A stretch of DNA of 64,000 bases, taken from the NCBI GenBank assembly GCA_035566435.1, contig DATMRF010000143.1:7604-71603 (forward strand), in the 5' to 3' direction. Each line of letters starts with the position of its first letter. Position 1 is the stretch's first letter. Of this stretch, positions 18,201 through 26,013 are shown in pieces. This DNA is from DATMRF01 sp035566435. GTDB lineage: Bacteria > Verrucomicrobiota > Verrucomicrobiia > Limisphaerales > UBA8199. Made by a program: the position numbers and the translations under genes. The notes beneath the pieces were generated by a model. It saw only the letters and a list, made by a program, of their open reading frames with translations. It was not told where the DNA came from and did not search any database.

Positions 18201-18946
18201 ACCTCTTGGACACCGGCAGCGCCCAGGCCGCGCTGCCGTTCTATAACAGCGTCATCTATAACCTGGTGATCGCGATGGATTTTGGGCGCGGCCTCTGGGC
18301 CGCGACGCTCAACGGCGCGCCGCTGACTGTGATTCCTCAACCGCTGACCACCGCGGGCGCGGCGTGGACTCTAGGCAACATCGATGCCGTCTGGGTGTTC
18401 AACAATACTTCTTCACCGGGCAACAATTATCTTTTGTTCGACAACTTCACTGTTACCGCCGGAGCGAGCGGTGTCCCGCGAATCCTCTCGGGGCCCCAAA
18501 GCCAGACCGTCGGCGCCGGCAGTGATGTGTTTCTGGCTACCGCTGCTGCCGGCGGCGCGCTCGCCTACCAGTGGTTCCTGGGCACCGCGATGATTCCAAA
18601 TGCAACGAACGCCAGCCTTACCCTCCGAAATGCGGTCTCGAGCCAGAGCGGGAATTACACGGTCAGCGTGTCGAACTCGAACGGCAGCACGACCGGGACG
18701 GCCCTCGTGACCATCACCAACCCTCCCCCGTTCGCCCTATTCGGGCAACCTAACCTCACGTCCGGGGGAAGCTTGCAGTTGAGTGTCACGACGGCGGTCG
18801 GGAACAATTACCGCCTGCAGGCTTCGACGAACCTGACAGACTGGTCCACGCTCGGGACTTTTTACGGAAACGGACCAAGCACGATGTGTTTCGACCCTGC
18901 GGCATCTGAATTCCAGGCGCGGTTTTATCGGCTGGTGTCGCCTTGA
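15206..18946 (+). CDS. Subtilisin-like (S8-fold) secreted surface protein with Ig-like and C-terminal RFYR domains
   Basis: 1246 residues with an N-terminal hydrophobic export signal. A subtilase-type domain spans about residues 240-640: the aspartate block VRVGVLSDSVD (D252), GEGEGTAMLEIVHAMAPGA where the usual catalytic histidine position is a glutamate (E283), SSAANSG, and the serine block FGTSAAAPHAAAIAALL (S602). An IPT/TIG-like segment, a CUB/PPC-like domain (residues about 745-870), a lectin-like domain and an Ig-like domain (residues about 1095-1170) follow. The protein ends in a roughly 60-residue tail (NYRLQASTNLTDWSTL ... RFYRLVSP) shared with other proteins here. Likely exported and surface-attached; whether it is an active peptidase depends on the Asp-Glu-Ser set. 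Confidence 0.82.
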   Translation: MWRRVQIGLVLLGFLSATFVFVRLEGAGGPSRQFHTTLQVTKGATAGMPAPVQSVQQSLPTARGNVNAASAITSNPGPLSGAAMTNTALAIDGQLSATGLRQIEALQEEKAAFTPAQQKMDSQLVFAAKRSRNETIASGLVPALRIGVTPDASGMVLVDIAASDTAKLLDEIQAHGGTIRDTLPHVSPVRAAVPLSEAENLAALPEVKFIRPVVPTMVNNTDPEGVAVHNDFFARTNFFVDGSNVRVGVLSDSVDYMSQGQAAGDLGPVTVLPGQSGVPGEGEGTAMLEIVHAMAPGAQLYFATGTGPTNGPISDKQFATNILDLRFTYGCDIIVDDLTGPTDSPFQDAAIAQAVDAVSASGGLYFSSAANSGNYDSGTSGTWEGDFLNGGAVGFPTNGFIHNFGTIGSPTNYDQVAQANNGHAKTILYWSDPIGASTNDYDLFVLDSGGVNVVSASVNWQLGTQEPIEGVPAPQIAERLVVVLASGAGRFLHIDTQRGQLAIGTPGSTRGHNAATNAFCVAAVDAATSFPFSFTGGAANPVESFSSDGPRRMFYFPDGTPMTPGNFSSSGGIVFQKPDIAAANGVTTDLPPGGLNPFFGTSAAAPHAAAIAALLKSCNTNLTAVQIRALLTGTALDIMAAGVDRDSGYGIVMPGAALQAAPAPAPVIAVVTPGAAASGREVFIYGFSFRTVTNVSFSGTAASFSSWSNVLIVASVPGGAASGTLTIQSPFGRATAPFVVLPALTPPNDTFANALVLTGAAFVVSADTSGASKEPGEPNHAGNSGGKSIWFSWTAPGNGMFSLDTIGSDFNTLLAVYTGSSVSGLTAVAGSVGSGGNGSNLLTFNAAAGQTYQIAIDGVNGASGNALLRLEPATTTVFSTHFEPAEGYAPSGPPLAGQNGWLSTGTGGNGIVSNFFAGQGQQAFLGFNSPTPATNTALYHPLNYTVDTNNRPLVQFSVSMEIVDSNNSVQDQFWWIVQNASGHALFGLEFDNSLKFIDYLLDTGSAQAALPFYNSVIYNLVIAMDFGRGLWAATLNGAPLTVIPQPLTTAGAAWTLGNIDAVWVFNNTSSPGNNYLLFDNFTVTAGASGVPRILSGPQSQTVGAGSDVFLATAAAGGALAYQWFLGTAMIPNATNASLTLRNAVSSQSGNYTVSVSNSNGSTTGTALVTITNPPPFALFGQPNLTSGGSLQLSVTTAVGNNYRLQASTNLTDWSTLGTFYGNGPSTMCFDPAASEFQARFYRLVSP

Positions 18947-19026
18947 GTCTCCCCATTTTGCCCGCCTCGATGCCGATCATCACCCTAATCATCTCGTTTC
19001 ACTCCCGCGTCACCCGTGAAAAATAC

Positions 19027-19134
19027 CAAGGCCTGCGGGAACGAGCAGTCTTGGAAAAATCCATCGCGTTCAATTTCAGCGATACCGCCGCCGCAAATTG
19101 GTCCCAGCGGTTCTATCGCGTGACCAGTCCATGA
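19027..19134 (+). pseudogene. Decayed C-terminal fragment of an RFYR-tail surface protein
   Basis: A short reading frame ends FNFSDTAAANWSQRFYRVTSP then TGA. The SDTAA...RFYR...SP pattern matches the end of the surface-protein tail seen 190 bases upstream, but nothing recognisable precedes it, so it looks like the remnant of a lost or rearranged paralogue. Confidence 0.55.
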
Positions 19135-19147
19135 ACCGTGGTAAAAA

Positions 19148-22105
19148 TCACGGGCCAAACACGACACGGTAGAAGCGCGAGTGAAAACCGCCCGCCGACG
19201 GATCGTTAAAATGCCAGAGCGGCATGGTGAGCAGGTTGGTTTGCAGCGGCACCCAGGACAACAAATTGCTGCCGCCTTGCACGACGAGCTTCTGGCCCGT
19301 ACCGCCGATAATGTCGAAACCGAATTGGCTCTGGTTGCTCGTAAGACCAAAATCACTATTGGAGGTGATGATATAAGGCTGCGGCCACACGATGGCCTCC
19401 GCCGCATAGTTGCACACGTTGGTTCCGGCCCTGGTGAAATTTCCCCCCACGAACAAGCCGTCACCGGATACTGCCAGGGCGGTAACCCAGTTGTTTAATC
19501 CCGAACCCAAAGCCGACCACGAACTCCCGTTCCATTGCGCGACATAATTGGCCGACACCCCGCCTGCCATGTTGAAAAGGCCGCCGGCGTACAACGCCGT
19601 GCCGGATACCGCCAAGCTGCTGACGCCGCCGATCATTCCTGAACCCAAAGCCGACCACGAACTCCCGTTCCACTGGGCGACGTCATTAGCCGTCACGCCG
19701 CCCGCCGTAGTGAAATTCCCTCCCGCATACAGGGTGTTACCGGAAGCCGCCAAGGCGGAAACAATCGGTCCAAAGCCGACTGTGTCAGGAATCCCCGACC
19801 CCAAGGCCGACCAGGAACTTCCGTTCCACTGGGCGATGTCGGCGGCCGAGAGCCCACCCGCCGTCGTGAAAGCGCCTCCCGCGTAAACGGTGTTGCCCGA
19901 AACGGCCAGGGAATAGACGCCACGGCCACTGATGCCCGACCCCAACGCCGACCAGGAACTGCCATTCCAGTGGGCAATTTCATTGGCAGTCACTCCACCC
20001 GCGGCGGTGAAACTCCCTCCGGCGTACAAATCATTGCCCGAAACCGCCAGTGCGAGGACGGGGCCGTTCATCCCCGAACCCAGGGCGGACCAGGAACTGC
20101 CGTTCCACTGGGCGATGTAATTCGCCGAAACCCCACCCGCCGTGCTGAACAGGCCGCCCGCGTATAAAGTATTGCTCGACGCGGCCAAGGAATAGACAAA
20201 CAAGTCCATACCTGAACCCAAAGCCGACCAGGAACTGCCGTTCCATTGGGCAATATAATTGGCGCTAGCGCCGCCTGCGTTGGTGAAATACCCGCCGACA
20301 TACAAGGTGTTGCCTGAAACAGCGACGGCATTGACGTTGCTGTTCACCCCAACGGCCGTCCCCGACCAGGCACTTCCATTCCAAAAGGAGAACTGATTGG
20401 TAGGCGCCCCGCCGGTCGCCGTGGAATTTTCAATCACTAACAACGTGTTGCCCAAAGCCACCAGGGGACCGACGGGGTGGCTGCGCCCCGTACCCAGAGC
20501 GGACCAGGAACTGCCGTCCCATTGCGCAATGTTGAGGACGAGTGAACCGCCCGCAAAGTTGAAAGAGCCTCCGGCATACAAGTTGCCGCCTACCATGGCC
20601 AGCGCGTCAACCAGCCCGGGGTTGCCAAAGCCATAGTTGAATCCCTGTCCCACCGCCGACCAGGCGCTCCCATTCCATTGGGCAATGTTCGTGGCCGCCA
20701 CGCCCCCGGCCGTATAGAAAGACCCGCCGGCATACAGGGTGTTCCCGGACGGCAGCAGGGCAAGGACGCCGTTATTCATCCCCGAGCCCAGCGCCGACCA
20801 GGCACTACCGTTCCATCGGGCAATGTTCGTCGCCGCCACCCCGCCCGCGTTGGTGAAATAACCGCCGACATATAAGTTCGTGCCCGACACCGCCATCGTC
20901 GAGACCGGATTAAACCCGTGAACGCCGATCCCTAAGCCGAGGGCGGACCAGGAACTGCCGTTCCACCGAGCGAGCGCGCTGACCGGCACCCCGCCCGCCT
21001 CGCTGAAAGCACCGCCCGCATATAAATTCGTCCCCGACACCGCGAGCGCGGAAACAACATTGGCCATGCCCGTACTCAAGGGCGACCAGGCGCTCCCGTT
21101 CCATTGAGCGACGTAATAGGCCGGTACTCCGCCCGCCGCGGTGAAAAAACCCCCCGCATAGAGCGTCTGGCCCGACACGGCCAAGGCGAGCACACCGCTG
21201 TTGACGCCCGAACCCAAAGGCAACCAGCTCACTCCAGTCCACTCGGCGATGTTGGTCGCGGCAATGTTCCCCACGTTGGTAAAAGAGCCGCCGAGGTAGA
21301 GATTCCCGAAGCTGTCCATTGCCGTGGCATAGATGTTCCCGTTCACCCCTTGCAGTGAGGCGAGGCTGTGCCAATTGGCGTCGCTGAAAGTCGGGTCGAT
21401 CCGCACCGGGTATTGCGCCGCCGCATCGTCCAACACGATGGCAAACTGATGCGCTGATATCACTTCCAGTTTCGCATTCAGCTCTCTGCCCTGCGCGTCC
21501 TCAGCCCTGAGCCGGTTATAGACAAGCTGCCGTCCGCCATCAGCCAGCACGAGCCGGGCCCCATCCGCCATGGCTTCTGCCTCGGCTCCCTCCACCGCCA
21601 GTTCCAAGTGCACTGGCCCCATGCCCGGCGGTCGCTGTTCAATCATAAAATCCTGCCGCAATCCGTCGATGCTCACTGAGTATTCCTCCGTCAATCCCGG
21701 ACGCACGAAGCGCGCCACCTGCGCTGTCACTTCCACCTTGCCAGACAGCGCGAGGGGCTGACTGCGGGAGCGGCCCAGCGCTCGGGCAACCACGCAGAAT
21801 GGTTCGCCATTGGCTCCTTCCCTGGTGGAAATCAGTGACACTCCTTCCTTCGTGAGGTTGACGTTTAAGCGCTGAAAGACGCAGCGGAGCCGCGCGCCCT
21901 CCGGACTGGACGTGACCGCGAGACCGTCGCCGCTGTATTGTTGCCCGGCCACTGCGCCGATTTGCTCGAAAGGAATCGCGGCGGTTTGAGGCGCCAGGGG
22001 TGATTTCTGAGTAAAAGCGGCCTGGTCACTGGCGCTCGAGGGCCGGGCGCTCATGGCGAAAGACCCCAGCACCAGGACTTGTAAGAATACTTTGAAGGCT
22101 TTCAT
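19148..22105 (-). CDS. Secreted repeat protein with 14 propeller-type repeats and RFYR tail
   Basis: About 985 residues: signal peptide (FLQVLVLGSFAMSA), a roughly 220-residue N-terminal region with an IDPTF junction, then about 14 repeats of some 45 residues with the consensus LAVSGNTLYAGGxFTxAGG, a variable link and IAQWNGSSWSALGSGM. Each repeat reads as a four-strand blade, so this is probably a beta-propeller array. Repeats 7 and 14 are the most degenerate, which fits two seven-bladed propellers in tandem. The C-terminus (KLVVQGGSNLLSWVPL ... SRFYRVVFGP) resembles the tail of the neighbouring surface protein. The ATG at 22105 is preferred over the in-frame TTG at 22117. Function unknown; adhesion or binding of a surface ligand is possible. 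Confidence 0.8.
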   Translation of the reverse strand: MKAFKVFLQVLVLGSFAMSARPSSASDQAAFTQKSPLAPQTAAIPFEQIGAVAGQQYSGDGLAVTSSPEGARLRCVFQRLNVNLTKEGVSLISTREGANGEPFCVVARALGRSRSQPLALSGKVEVTAQVARFVRPGLTEEYSVSIDGLRQDFMIEQRPPGMGPVHLELAVEGAEAEAMADGARLVLADGGRQLVYNRLRAEDAQGRELNAKLEVISAHQFAIVLDDAAAQYPVRIDPTFSDANWHSLASLQGVNGNIYATAMDSFGNLYLGGSFTNVGNIAATNIAEWTGVSWLPLGSGVNSGVLALAVSGQTLYAGGFFTAAGGVPAYYVAQWNGSAWSPLSTGMANVVSALAVSGTNLYAGGAFSEAGGVPVSALARWNGSSWSALGLGIGVHGFNPVSTMAVSGTNLYVGGYFTNAGGVAATNIARWNGSAWSALGSGMNNGVLALLPSGNTLYAGGSFYTAGGVAATNIAQWNGSAWSAVGQGFNYGFGNPGLVDALAMVGGNLYAGGSFNFAGGSLVLNIAQWDGSSWSALGTGRSHPVGPLVALGNTLLVIENSTATGGAPTNQFSFWNGSAWSGTAVGVNSNVNAVAVSGNTLYVGGYFTNAGGASANYIAQWNGSSWSALGSGMDLFVYSLAASSNTLYAGGLFSTAGGVSANYIAQWNGSSWSALGSGMNGPVLALAVSGNDLYAGGSFTAAGGVTANEIAHWNGSSWSALGSGISGRGVYSLAVSGNTVYAGGAFTTAGGLSAADIAQWNGSSWSALGSGIPDTVGFGPIVSALAASGNTLYAGGNFTTAGGVTANDVAQWNGSSWSALGSGMIGGVSSLAVSGTALYAGGLFNMAGGVSANYVAQWNGSSWSALGSGLNNWVTALAVSGDGLFVGGNFTRAGTNVCNYAAEAIVWPQPYIITSNSDFGLTSNQSQFGFDIIGGTGQKLVVQGGSNLLSWVPLQTNLLTMPLWHFNDPSAGGFHSRFYRVVFGP

Positions 22106-22432
22106 GGTGTTTAACAAAGTTGATCGGAGAAACAGCCGGAAGGAGGCGGGCAGCGGGTGGAACTACGCGCCAGCCGTTTCAAGCGGGCGCGATGGTACGC
22201 GCATGCCGTGATATTCCGTTCGAAAGAGAATGACCCACTAATAACTCACATTAGCCATTCCGTCAAACGTCAGCGCTCGGTGCTCACCAAGCGACCGCCA
22301 TTCTTCCCAAGGTTCGAAGGTGCGAAAAAGCCATGACCTGTCGACGATGTCGAGCCCAGGAGACCAAGCGGGGCGATTACCTCGCTTCTTGAAGAGCCAC
22401 CGCTTGGACTCGGCGTTAGCCGGGCGCCCCGG
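22106..22432 (-). other. 327-base gap, no gene seen
   Basis: Nothing convincing is encoded here. It carries the upstream region of the repeat protein and, at its right end, a small GC hairpin after the lipoprotein gene. Confidence 0.4.
22420..22432 (-). terminator. GC hairpin directly after the lipoprotein stop
   Basis: CCGGG-CGC-CCCGG abuts the TAA of the lipoprotein gene. There is no T-run, so termination is only a guess. Confidence 0.3.
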
Positions 22433-22828
22433 TTATTTGCGAACGACATCGCCCTCGGGAACCGGTTCGATCACGTAGCCATCGCTCGATAAATGAATGG
22501 GGCATTCCTGTGTGGTCTTTGTGTCGGACAAGCTGACGGAAACGGAATCCGTTCTGGCGCCGGAGGAGTCGTACGACGAGCTGGTATCCACTTGGGGAGC
22601 GCTCCCGGAAGCGAACGCATAATACCAATCCTCTCCGCCGGAAGCGACAGCCTCGATCCGCAAAGGCTTGCCGAAACAGGCTCTCAGGTCGTCGCGCGAC
22701 ATTCCGGCTCGGAGCCGTGGCCGATAGGAGCCCGTGTCAGAATCGGTCACGCACCCGCTCAGCGCAACCGCAGCAAAGATCGCGAAGATTAAGAGTCCAC
22801 CATAACTCGCACGCATCGTGTGGCGCAT
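22433..22828 (-). CDS. Small lipoprotein with BamE/SmpA-like region
   Basis: 131 residues beginning MRHTMRASYGG, with a hydrophobic segment and lipobox ALSGC. After the anchor, the pattern LRAGMSRDDLRACFGKPLRI ... GEDWYYAF resembles the SmpA/BamE repeat, in which a GM-x-K/R-D-E/D-V/L motif is followed by GKP and a W-Y-Y strand; BamE proteins help assemble outer-membrane barrels. The serine-rich middle (VDTSSSYDSSG) is not part of that fold. The family link rests on short motifs, so function is tentative. ATGs at 22828 and 22816 are both possible starts. Confidence 0.65.
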   Translation of the reverse strand: MRHTMRASYGGLLIFAIFAAVALSGCVTDSDTGSYRPRLRAGMSRDDLRACFGKPLRIEAVASGGEDWYYAFASGSAPQVDTSSSYDSSGARTDSVSVSLSDTKTTQECPIHLSSDGYVIEPVPEGDVVRK

Positions 22829-22937
22829 GAGCTTTAGAATGACAAACCGCGGCCCATCGTCAAGCACCGAAGTCACGAAAGTTAAGTGCGGTCGACCCAT
22901 CTACGGTTTCATTCCCACTGGCACTGCCTGCCGCGAC

Positions 22938-23711
22938 TTATTTTCCGTTCCAGCTTAGCAGGTTGTCCCGGTTTACACCCTGATTCGCTTTAAGATGCGT
23001 GTTAACCTGGCGGTCTGGTCCGGCTGACCAAACCACAATCGGGCCGGGAGCTTCGAAACAGACCCGACCTTCCGCATCCGTGGTCCGCATAAGACCGTTG
23101 AGCCCAAAACCTGGCTTGAGAGGGTCTTCCGATACAGCCGGTTCTCGATACATGAAGTCGCGGGCACGGCCATCCCGGTTGAGATCGAGCGTTATAATGT
23201 ATGGGCTCTTCCACGGGTCGCGGAACACACCATCCAGCCCGATGCCCGGCGCCGCGTTGGTGCCGTCCTGGATGTTCGTGTCCAAGAACCTGGCGCGGCG
23301 TGGGTTCTTGCGATGCCCTTCGTTAATGGTCGGAGCGCCGTCGGCATAGGATTCCAAATCAAGCAAGACCGCCATGAGTTCACAGTTGTTCGTCAGGTAC
23401 GACCCGGGTCCGGCGATCCACGTGTGGGTTTCCTCGATAACCCCGCCAAAGGTTAAGTCTTCGCCAAGTGGCGCCACAGCCTTCACAGCCTCGTCCGACA
23501 CAGGGAAACGGTTGTAAGTGGATTCATACTCGCTGATAGCTGCGACAATCGCGTTCATTTCCAACCGCGCCCGCTGAATTTTGGCGTTGTTTCTCGAGCG
23601 TCCCAGGACTGGCAGCAGCATCGCCGAAAGCACGCCCAGGATGGCGACGACCGTCAGCAATTCAACCAGGGTCAGGCCGTGCGCCGCGGTCCGTTTGGTG
23701 GTGAGGGCCAT
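22938..23711 (-). CDS. Type II secretion / type IV pilin-like pseudopilin (GspG-like)
   Basis: 257 residues. A short basic leader ends in G before LTLVELLTVVAILGVLSAML, the prepilin-peptidase cleavage and N-methylation motif with the invariant Glu at mature position 5, followed by the long N-terminal helix. The globular part contains GVFRDPWKSPYIITLDLNRDG, similar to the calcium-binding end of major pseudopilins. Such proteins form a short periplasmic fibre in secretion systems; in Verrucomicrobiota many orphan copies with unclear roles exist. No other secretion gene is nearby. Its start overlaps the end of the preceding proline-rich frame by 40 bases. Confidence 0.82.
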   Translation of the reverse strand: MALTTKRTAAHGLTLVELLTVVAILGVLSAMLLPVLGRSRNNAKIQRARLEMNAIVAAISEYESTYNRFPVSDEAVKAVAPLGEDLTFGGVIEETHTWIAGPGSYLTNNCELMAVLLDLESYADGAPTINEGHRKNPRRARFLDTNIQDGTNAAPGIGLDGVFRDPWKSPYIITLDLNRDGRARDFMYREPAVSEDPLKPGFGLNGLMRTTDAEGRVCFEAPGPIVVWSAGPDRQVNTHLKANQGVNRDNLLSWNGK

Positions 23712-24154
23712 TCAAGATTCAATGCGGACTTCCCCGGCCCATTCTGCCTCCTGCCCGGAGGGGGTTTCACGATTGTCCTCGACGGGAGCGCAGGATAGGT
23801 AACGGCGGGCGGAGCATAGCGGTTGGTGATCGATGGGAAATAAACCCGGTTTTCCAAAGGCGCGGTGTTCAGCCGGGGATCGTAAAACCCGGAATAGGTG
23901 TTTACATCGGCAGAGCCGCCCCAGGAGAGGTCACCCTGAGTCGATTGGTCCGTCGAGCCCGGGTTGACGCCTACCGCGCCCGGCAATTTGCCGACCTCCA
24001 GCACCGGGAGCGTAAATCGCGGAATGTTGGTTGCAGTTGGCCACGATGACGGTGGGGGCCGCGCCTGGACTTTTGCCGCCTGCGGCTGCGGAGGCGGCGG
24101 CGTGGCTGGTGCCGCGGCGACCGCAGCGTTAGTCAGCACACTCACCGCTGTCAC
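23672..24154 (-). CDS. Hypothetical proline-rich protein downstream of the ECF sigma gene
   Basis: 160 residues from a GTG six bases after the ECF stop codon. The N-terminus is alanine- and proline-rich (AAAPATPPPPQPQAAK), and the rest has a protein-like composition (NTYSGFYDPRLNTAPLENRV) with no domain I recognise. It could be a short partner of the sigma factor or a 3' remnant of a once longer protein. Position and spacing favour translation; the lack of any known family keeps confidence low. Confidence 0.42.
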   Translation of the reverse strand: MTAVSVLTNAAVAAAPATPPPPQPQAAKVQARPPPSSWPTATNIPRFTLPVLEVGKLPGAVGVNPGSTDQSTQGDLSWGGSADVNTYSGFYDPRLNTAPLENRVYFPSITNRYAPPAVTYPALPSRTIVKPPPGRRQNGPGKSALNLEWPSPPNGPRRTA

Positions 24155-24160
24155 CGGCGG

Positions 24161-25006
24161 TCATTGCAGCTTAGCGAGGGGCCGAGGGTGAGCGACAATC
24201 CGGCTCTCAAAGGTGAAGGAACCCGCTATGGGCTCCGCCTTTGGCCAAAAGTACACGAGCCCTGCAAGGAGCCCCATTGCGCCCAGCGCCGCTGAAGCTC
24301 CCACGGCTGCCTTGCGCCAGAAAGGCTGTTTCAGCGCTTGATACAAAAGCGCACAGACCTTGGGAGGCAGCGCACCGTTGCTCAACGCAGCCGTGGCCAC
24401 GGCGGCTCCCAGATAAGGGGGGACCAGTTGCGCAGCGTGCGTCGAAAGCAAACCGGTAAGCGCGACACTCGAAACGGCCACCTGCCGACGATACAGGAGC
24501 CGTCTCAACTTTTCGATGGCGCGCGCTACCCGCTTTTGGGCTGTGTCTTCGCTCAGTCCCAGCGCCTGCCCCACTTCGCGCAAACTGCGGTTTTGAAAAT
24601 AGCGAAGGAGGACAGCCAAGCGCTCCGTTTCGCTCAGTTGGGCCATCGCCGTATCCAACCAGGGGGCCATCTCTTCCCATATTTCCTGGGGGTCGTTGGT
24701 CGCTTGCATTTCGACAGCCTCCTGTTCGCGTCGCCGCCGCCGTTGCTCGCCGCGCAGCGTTCGGGTTGCAGCATGCCGCGTGGTCCGATAAAGCCAGCCT
24801 GTAAGGATGACCCTCTCAGGAAGTTGGGCCGCCTTACGCGCGAGGATCACGAATACCACCTGCGTTACGTCCTGTGCCAGCGCTCGGTCGCCCACCTGCC
24901 GTAGCGCGGCCGAATAAACCAGCGCCACATGACGCTCGACCAAGAGCCGGAACGCGGTCTCCGACCCGTCTCTCACGTACTCCCGCAGCAATTCCGCATC
25001 ATTCAT
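24161..25006 (-). CDS. ECF-family sigma-70 factor with C-terminal membrane segment
   Basis: 281 residues from the ATG at 25006 (AAGG lies upstream). Region 2 (RDGSETAFRLLVERHVALVYSAALRQVGDRALAQDVTQVVFVILAR, where DVTQVVF is the -10 recognition helix area) and region 4 (LSETERLAVLLRYFQNRSLREVGQALGLSEDTAQKRVARAIEKLR, a helix-turn-helix) are complete. A further 100 residues carry a hydrophobic segment (AAVGASAALGAMGLLAGLVYF), so the sigma factor may be tethered to the membrane and act as its own anti-sigma unit. This layout is common in Planctomycetota and Verrucomicrobiota. Target genes are unknown; the pseudopilin downstream is a candidate. Confidence 0.88.
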   Translation of the reverse strand: MNDAELLREYVRDGSETAFRLLVERHVALVYSAALRQVGDRALAQDVTQVVFVILARKAAQLPERVILTGWLYRTTRHAATRTLRGEQRRRRREQEAVEMQATNDPQEIWEEMAPWLDTAMAQLSETERLAVLLRYFQNRSLREVGQALGLSEDTAQKRVARAIEKLRRLLYRRQVAVSSVALTGLLSTHAAQLVPPYLGAAVATAALSNGALPPKVCALLYQALKQPFWRKAAVGASAALGAMGLLAGLVYFWPKAEPIAGSFTFESRIVAHPRPLAKLQ

Positions 25007-25124
25007 GACGCGCCTTCTGCTAGTAAATCCCCGCCGCAACTAAAATCCGACAAACTTTTTGCTCCTTCAAGCAGCAGTTCCACCCACTTATAATGAGCGT
25101 ATAACAACAGCTTGTAGAACAAAA

Positions 25125-25418
25125 TCATCTCGCGCGACTCAACCACCAGATGTCAAACAACCAAGTCGCGCCTGCGACGAAAGAACTACCGATCAGATAA
25201 TATCTCAGAAACCGGTGATCGCGAATCAATGCCGGACGAACGGCGGTGGCCAAGAATAAAATAGACGAAGGCAAAGCCGGGATGGCAATGAGTGTGTAGA
25301 GGCTCGGCCAAATGCCGCCAAGATAAAGAAGCGACATGGTCACAATCGCACCGCCAACGCAGAGCAGTCGAGTGGCGATGGAACTTCTCTGGGAAATTGG
25401 AGAAATCAACGTGCTCAT
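25125..25418 (-). CDS. Small membrane protein, cassette gene 4
   Basis: 97 residues from the ATG at 25418 (an in-frame TTG lies at 25436). About three hydrophobic segments are visible: RLLCVGGAIVTMSLLYLGGI, SLYTLIAIPALPSSILFLAT and YYLIGSSFVAGATWLFDIWW. No family recognised. Its start lies 12 bases after attC-like site A, the normal place for a gene in an integron cassette. I did not find an attC-like site after its stop, so this may be the worn distal end of the array. Confidence 0.6.
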   Translation of the reverse strand: MSTLISPISQRSSIATRLLCVGGAIVTMSLLYLGGIWPSLYTLIAIPALPSSILFLATAVRPALIRDHRFLRYYLIGSSFVAGATWLFDIWWLSRAR

Positions 25419-25430
25419 TTGCTCGACATC

Positions 25431-25508
25431 GCGCAACGACCAGAATCACCGACGCTCAGAATGAAACCAGAGGGCTATCGCGACGTTCGGTGCATCTGAT
25501 TCGGCGTT
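25431..25508 (-). other. attC-like site A
   Basis: Imperfect hairpin between two small genes. In plus-strand reading: AAC (25435) - GACCA - GAATCA (25443) ... TGATTC (25497) - GGC - GTT (25506). A further inner pairing joins ACCGACG (25448) with CGTTCGGT (25484). The outer AAC/GTT and the inner six-base box match attC architecture. Its outer box overlaps the TGA of the upstream gene, as is common in cassettes. Confidence 0.65.
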
Positions 25509-25906
25509 CACTCTATTAGGTCTGACTGCACGATGTCAGGTATGGATTTGTGTTCGGATTGCGGGCGAACGAGATAAACGACGCCTTTCACCAGCTTCCA
25601 CAATCCATACATTCCAGCCAACAGGACCAGGGCAAGCGCTTTGATGATCCCAGAGCTGGCAGAGGCCATGCGAAGTGCCATATAGAGCGTGATACCCGCG
25701 CAGCCTGTGAGCACGATGCCTATCAGGAGATTTCGCAAGCCGATCCCTCTTAGCTCTCGCCTTCGCTCAAGCTCAAACTCCTTAAGTTTGGCATCTGCAA
25801 CCAAGTCTGAGACGCCATTTGAAATTAAGAAATCACGAACACTCGAGGATGGCTCACCCCAGACAATTCTGGCTCTTGCCTCCGTCATGAATTTGTCGGC
25901 GTCCAT
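25508..25906 (-). CDS. Two-helix membrane protein of unknown function, cassette gene 3
   Basis: 132 residues from the ATG at 25906. The soluble N-terminal half (WGEPSSSVRDFLISNGVSDL, then a charged helix KLKEFELERRREL) is followed by two hydrophobic helices (NLLIGIVLTGCAGITLYMAL and IIKALALVLLAGMYGLWKLV) and a short polar tail. The N-terminal pattern is one often seen in small uncharacterised bacterial membrane proteins. The gene starts seven bases after site B and ends in site A, giving one gene plus one recombination site, a complete cassette. Confidence 0.68.
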   Translation of the reverse strand: MDADKFMTEARARIVWGEPSSSVRDFLISNGVSDLVADAKLKEFELERRRELRGIGLRNLLIGIVLTGCAGITLYMALRMASASSGIIKALALVLLAGMYGLWKLVKGVVYLVRPQSEHKSIPDIVQSDLIE

Positions 25907-25912
25907 ACTGTT

Positions 25913-25995
25913 GTCGAACGACGGGCGTCAGCCACGGGAGGCAGCCGCCGCGGACGTCCGATCTGCCTCTGAGCGAATCGGCTGGCTCCGGTTCG
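25913..25995 (-). other. attC-like site B
   Basis: A very structured hairpin. In plus-strand reading: CGAAC (25915) pairs GTTCG (25991), CAGCC (25929) pairs GGCTG (25980), GAGGCAG (25938) pairs CTGCCTC (25963), and CGGACGTCCG (25951-25960) is a central palindrome. Outer AAC/GTT boxes, an inner box pair and a variable terminal structure are all present. It lies between the stop of one small gene and the start of the next. Confidence 0.65.
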
Positions 25996-26013
25996 CTGCA
26001 CCGTCTTGGCTCT

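Noticed and set aside
19500..21300. Regular DNA repeats resembling a CRISPR array
   Set aside because: The period is about 135 bases, in frame, and encodes protein repeats; no direct repeat of 25-40 bases with unique spacers and no cas gene.
25040..25124. An attC-like site after cassette gene 4
   Set aside because: Only a small AACTGCTGC...AGCA...GTT hairpin with wrong spacing was found; not counted.
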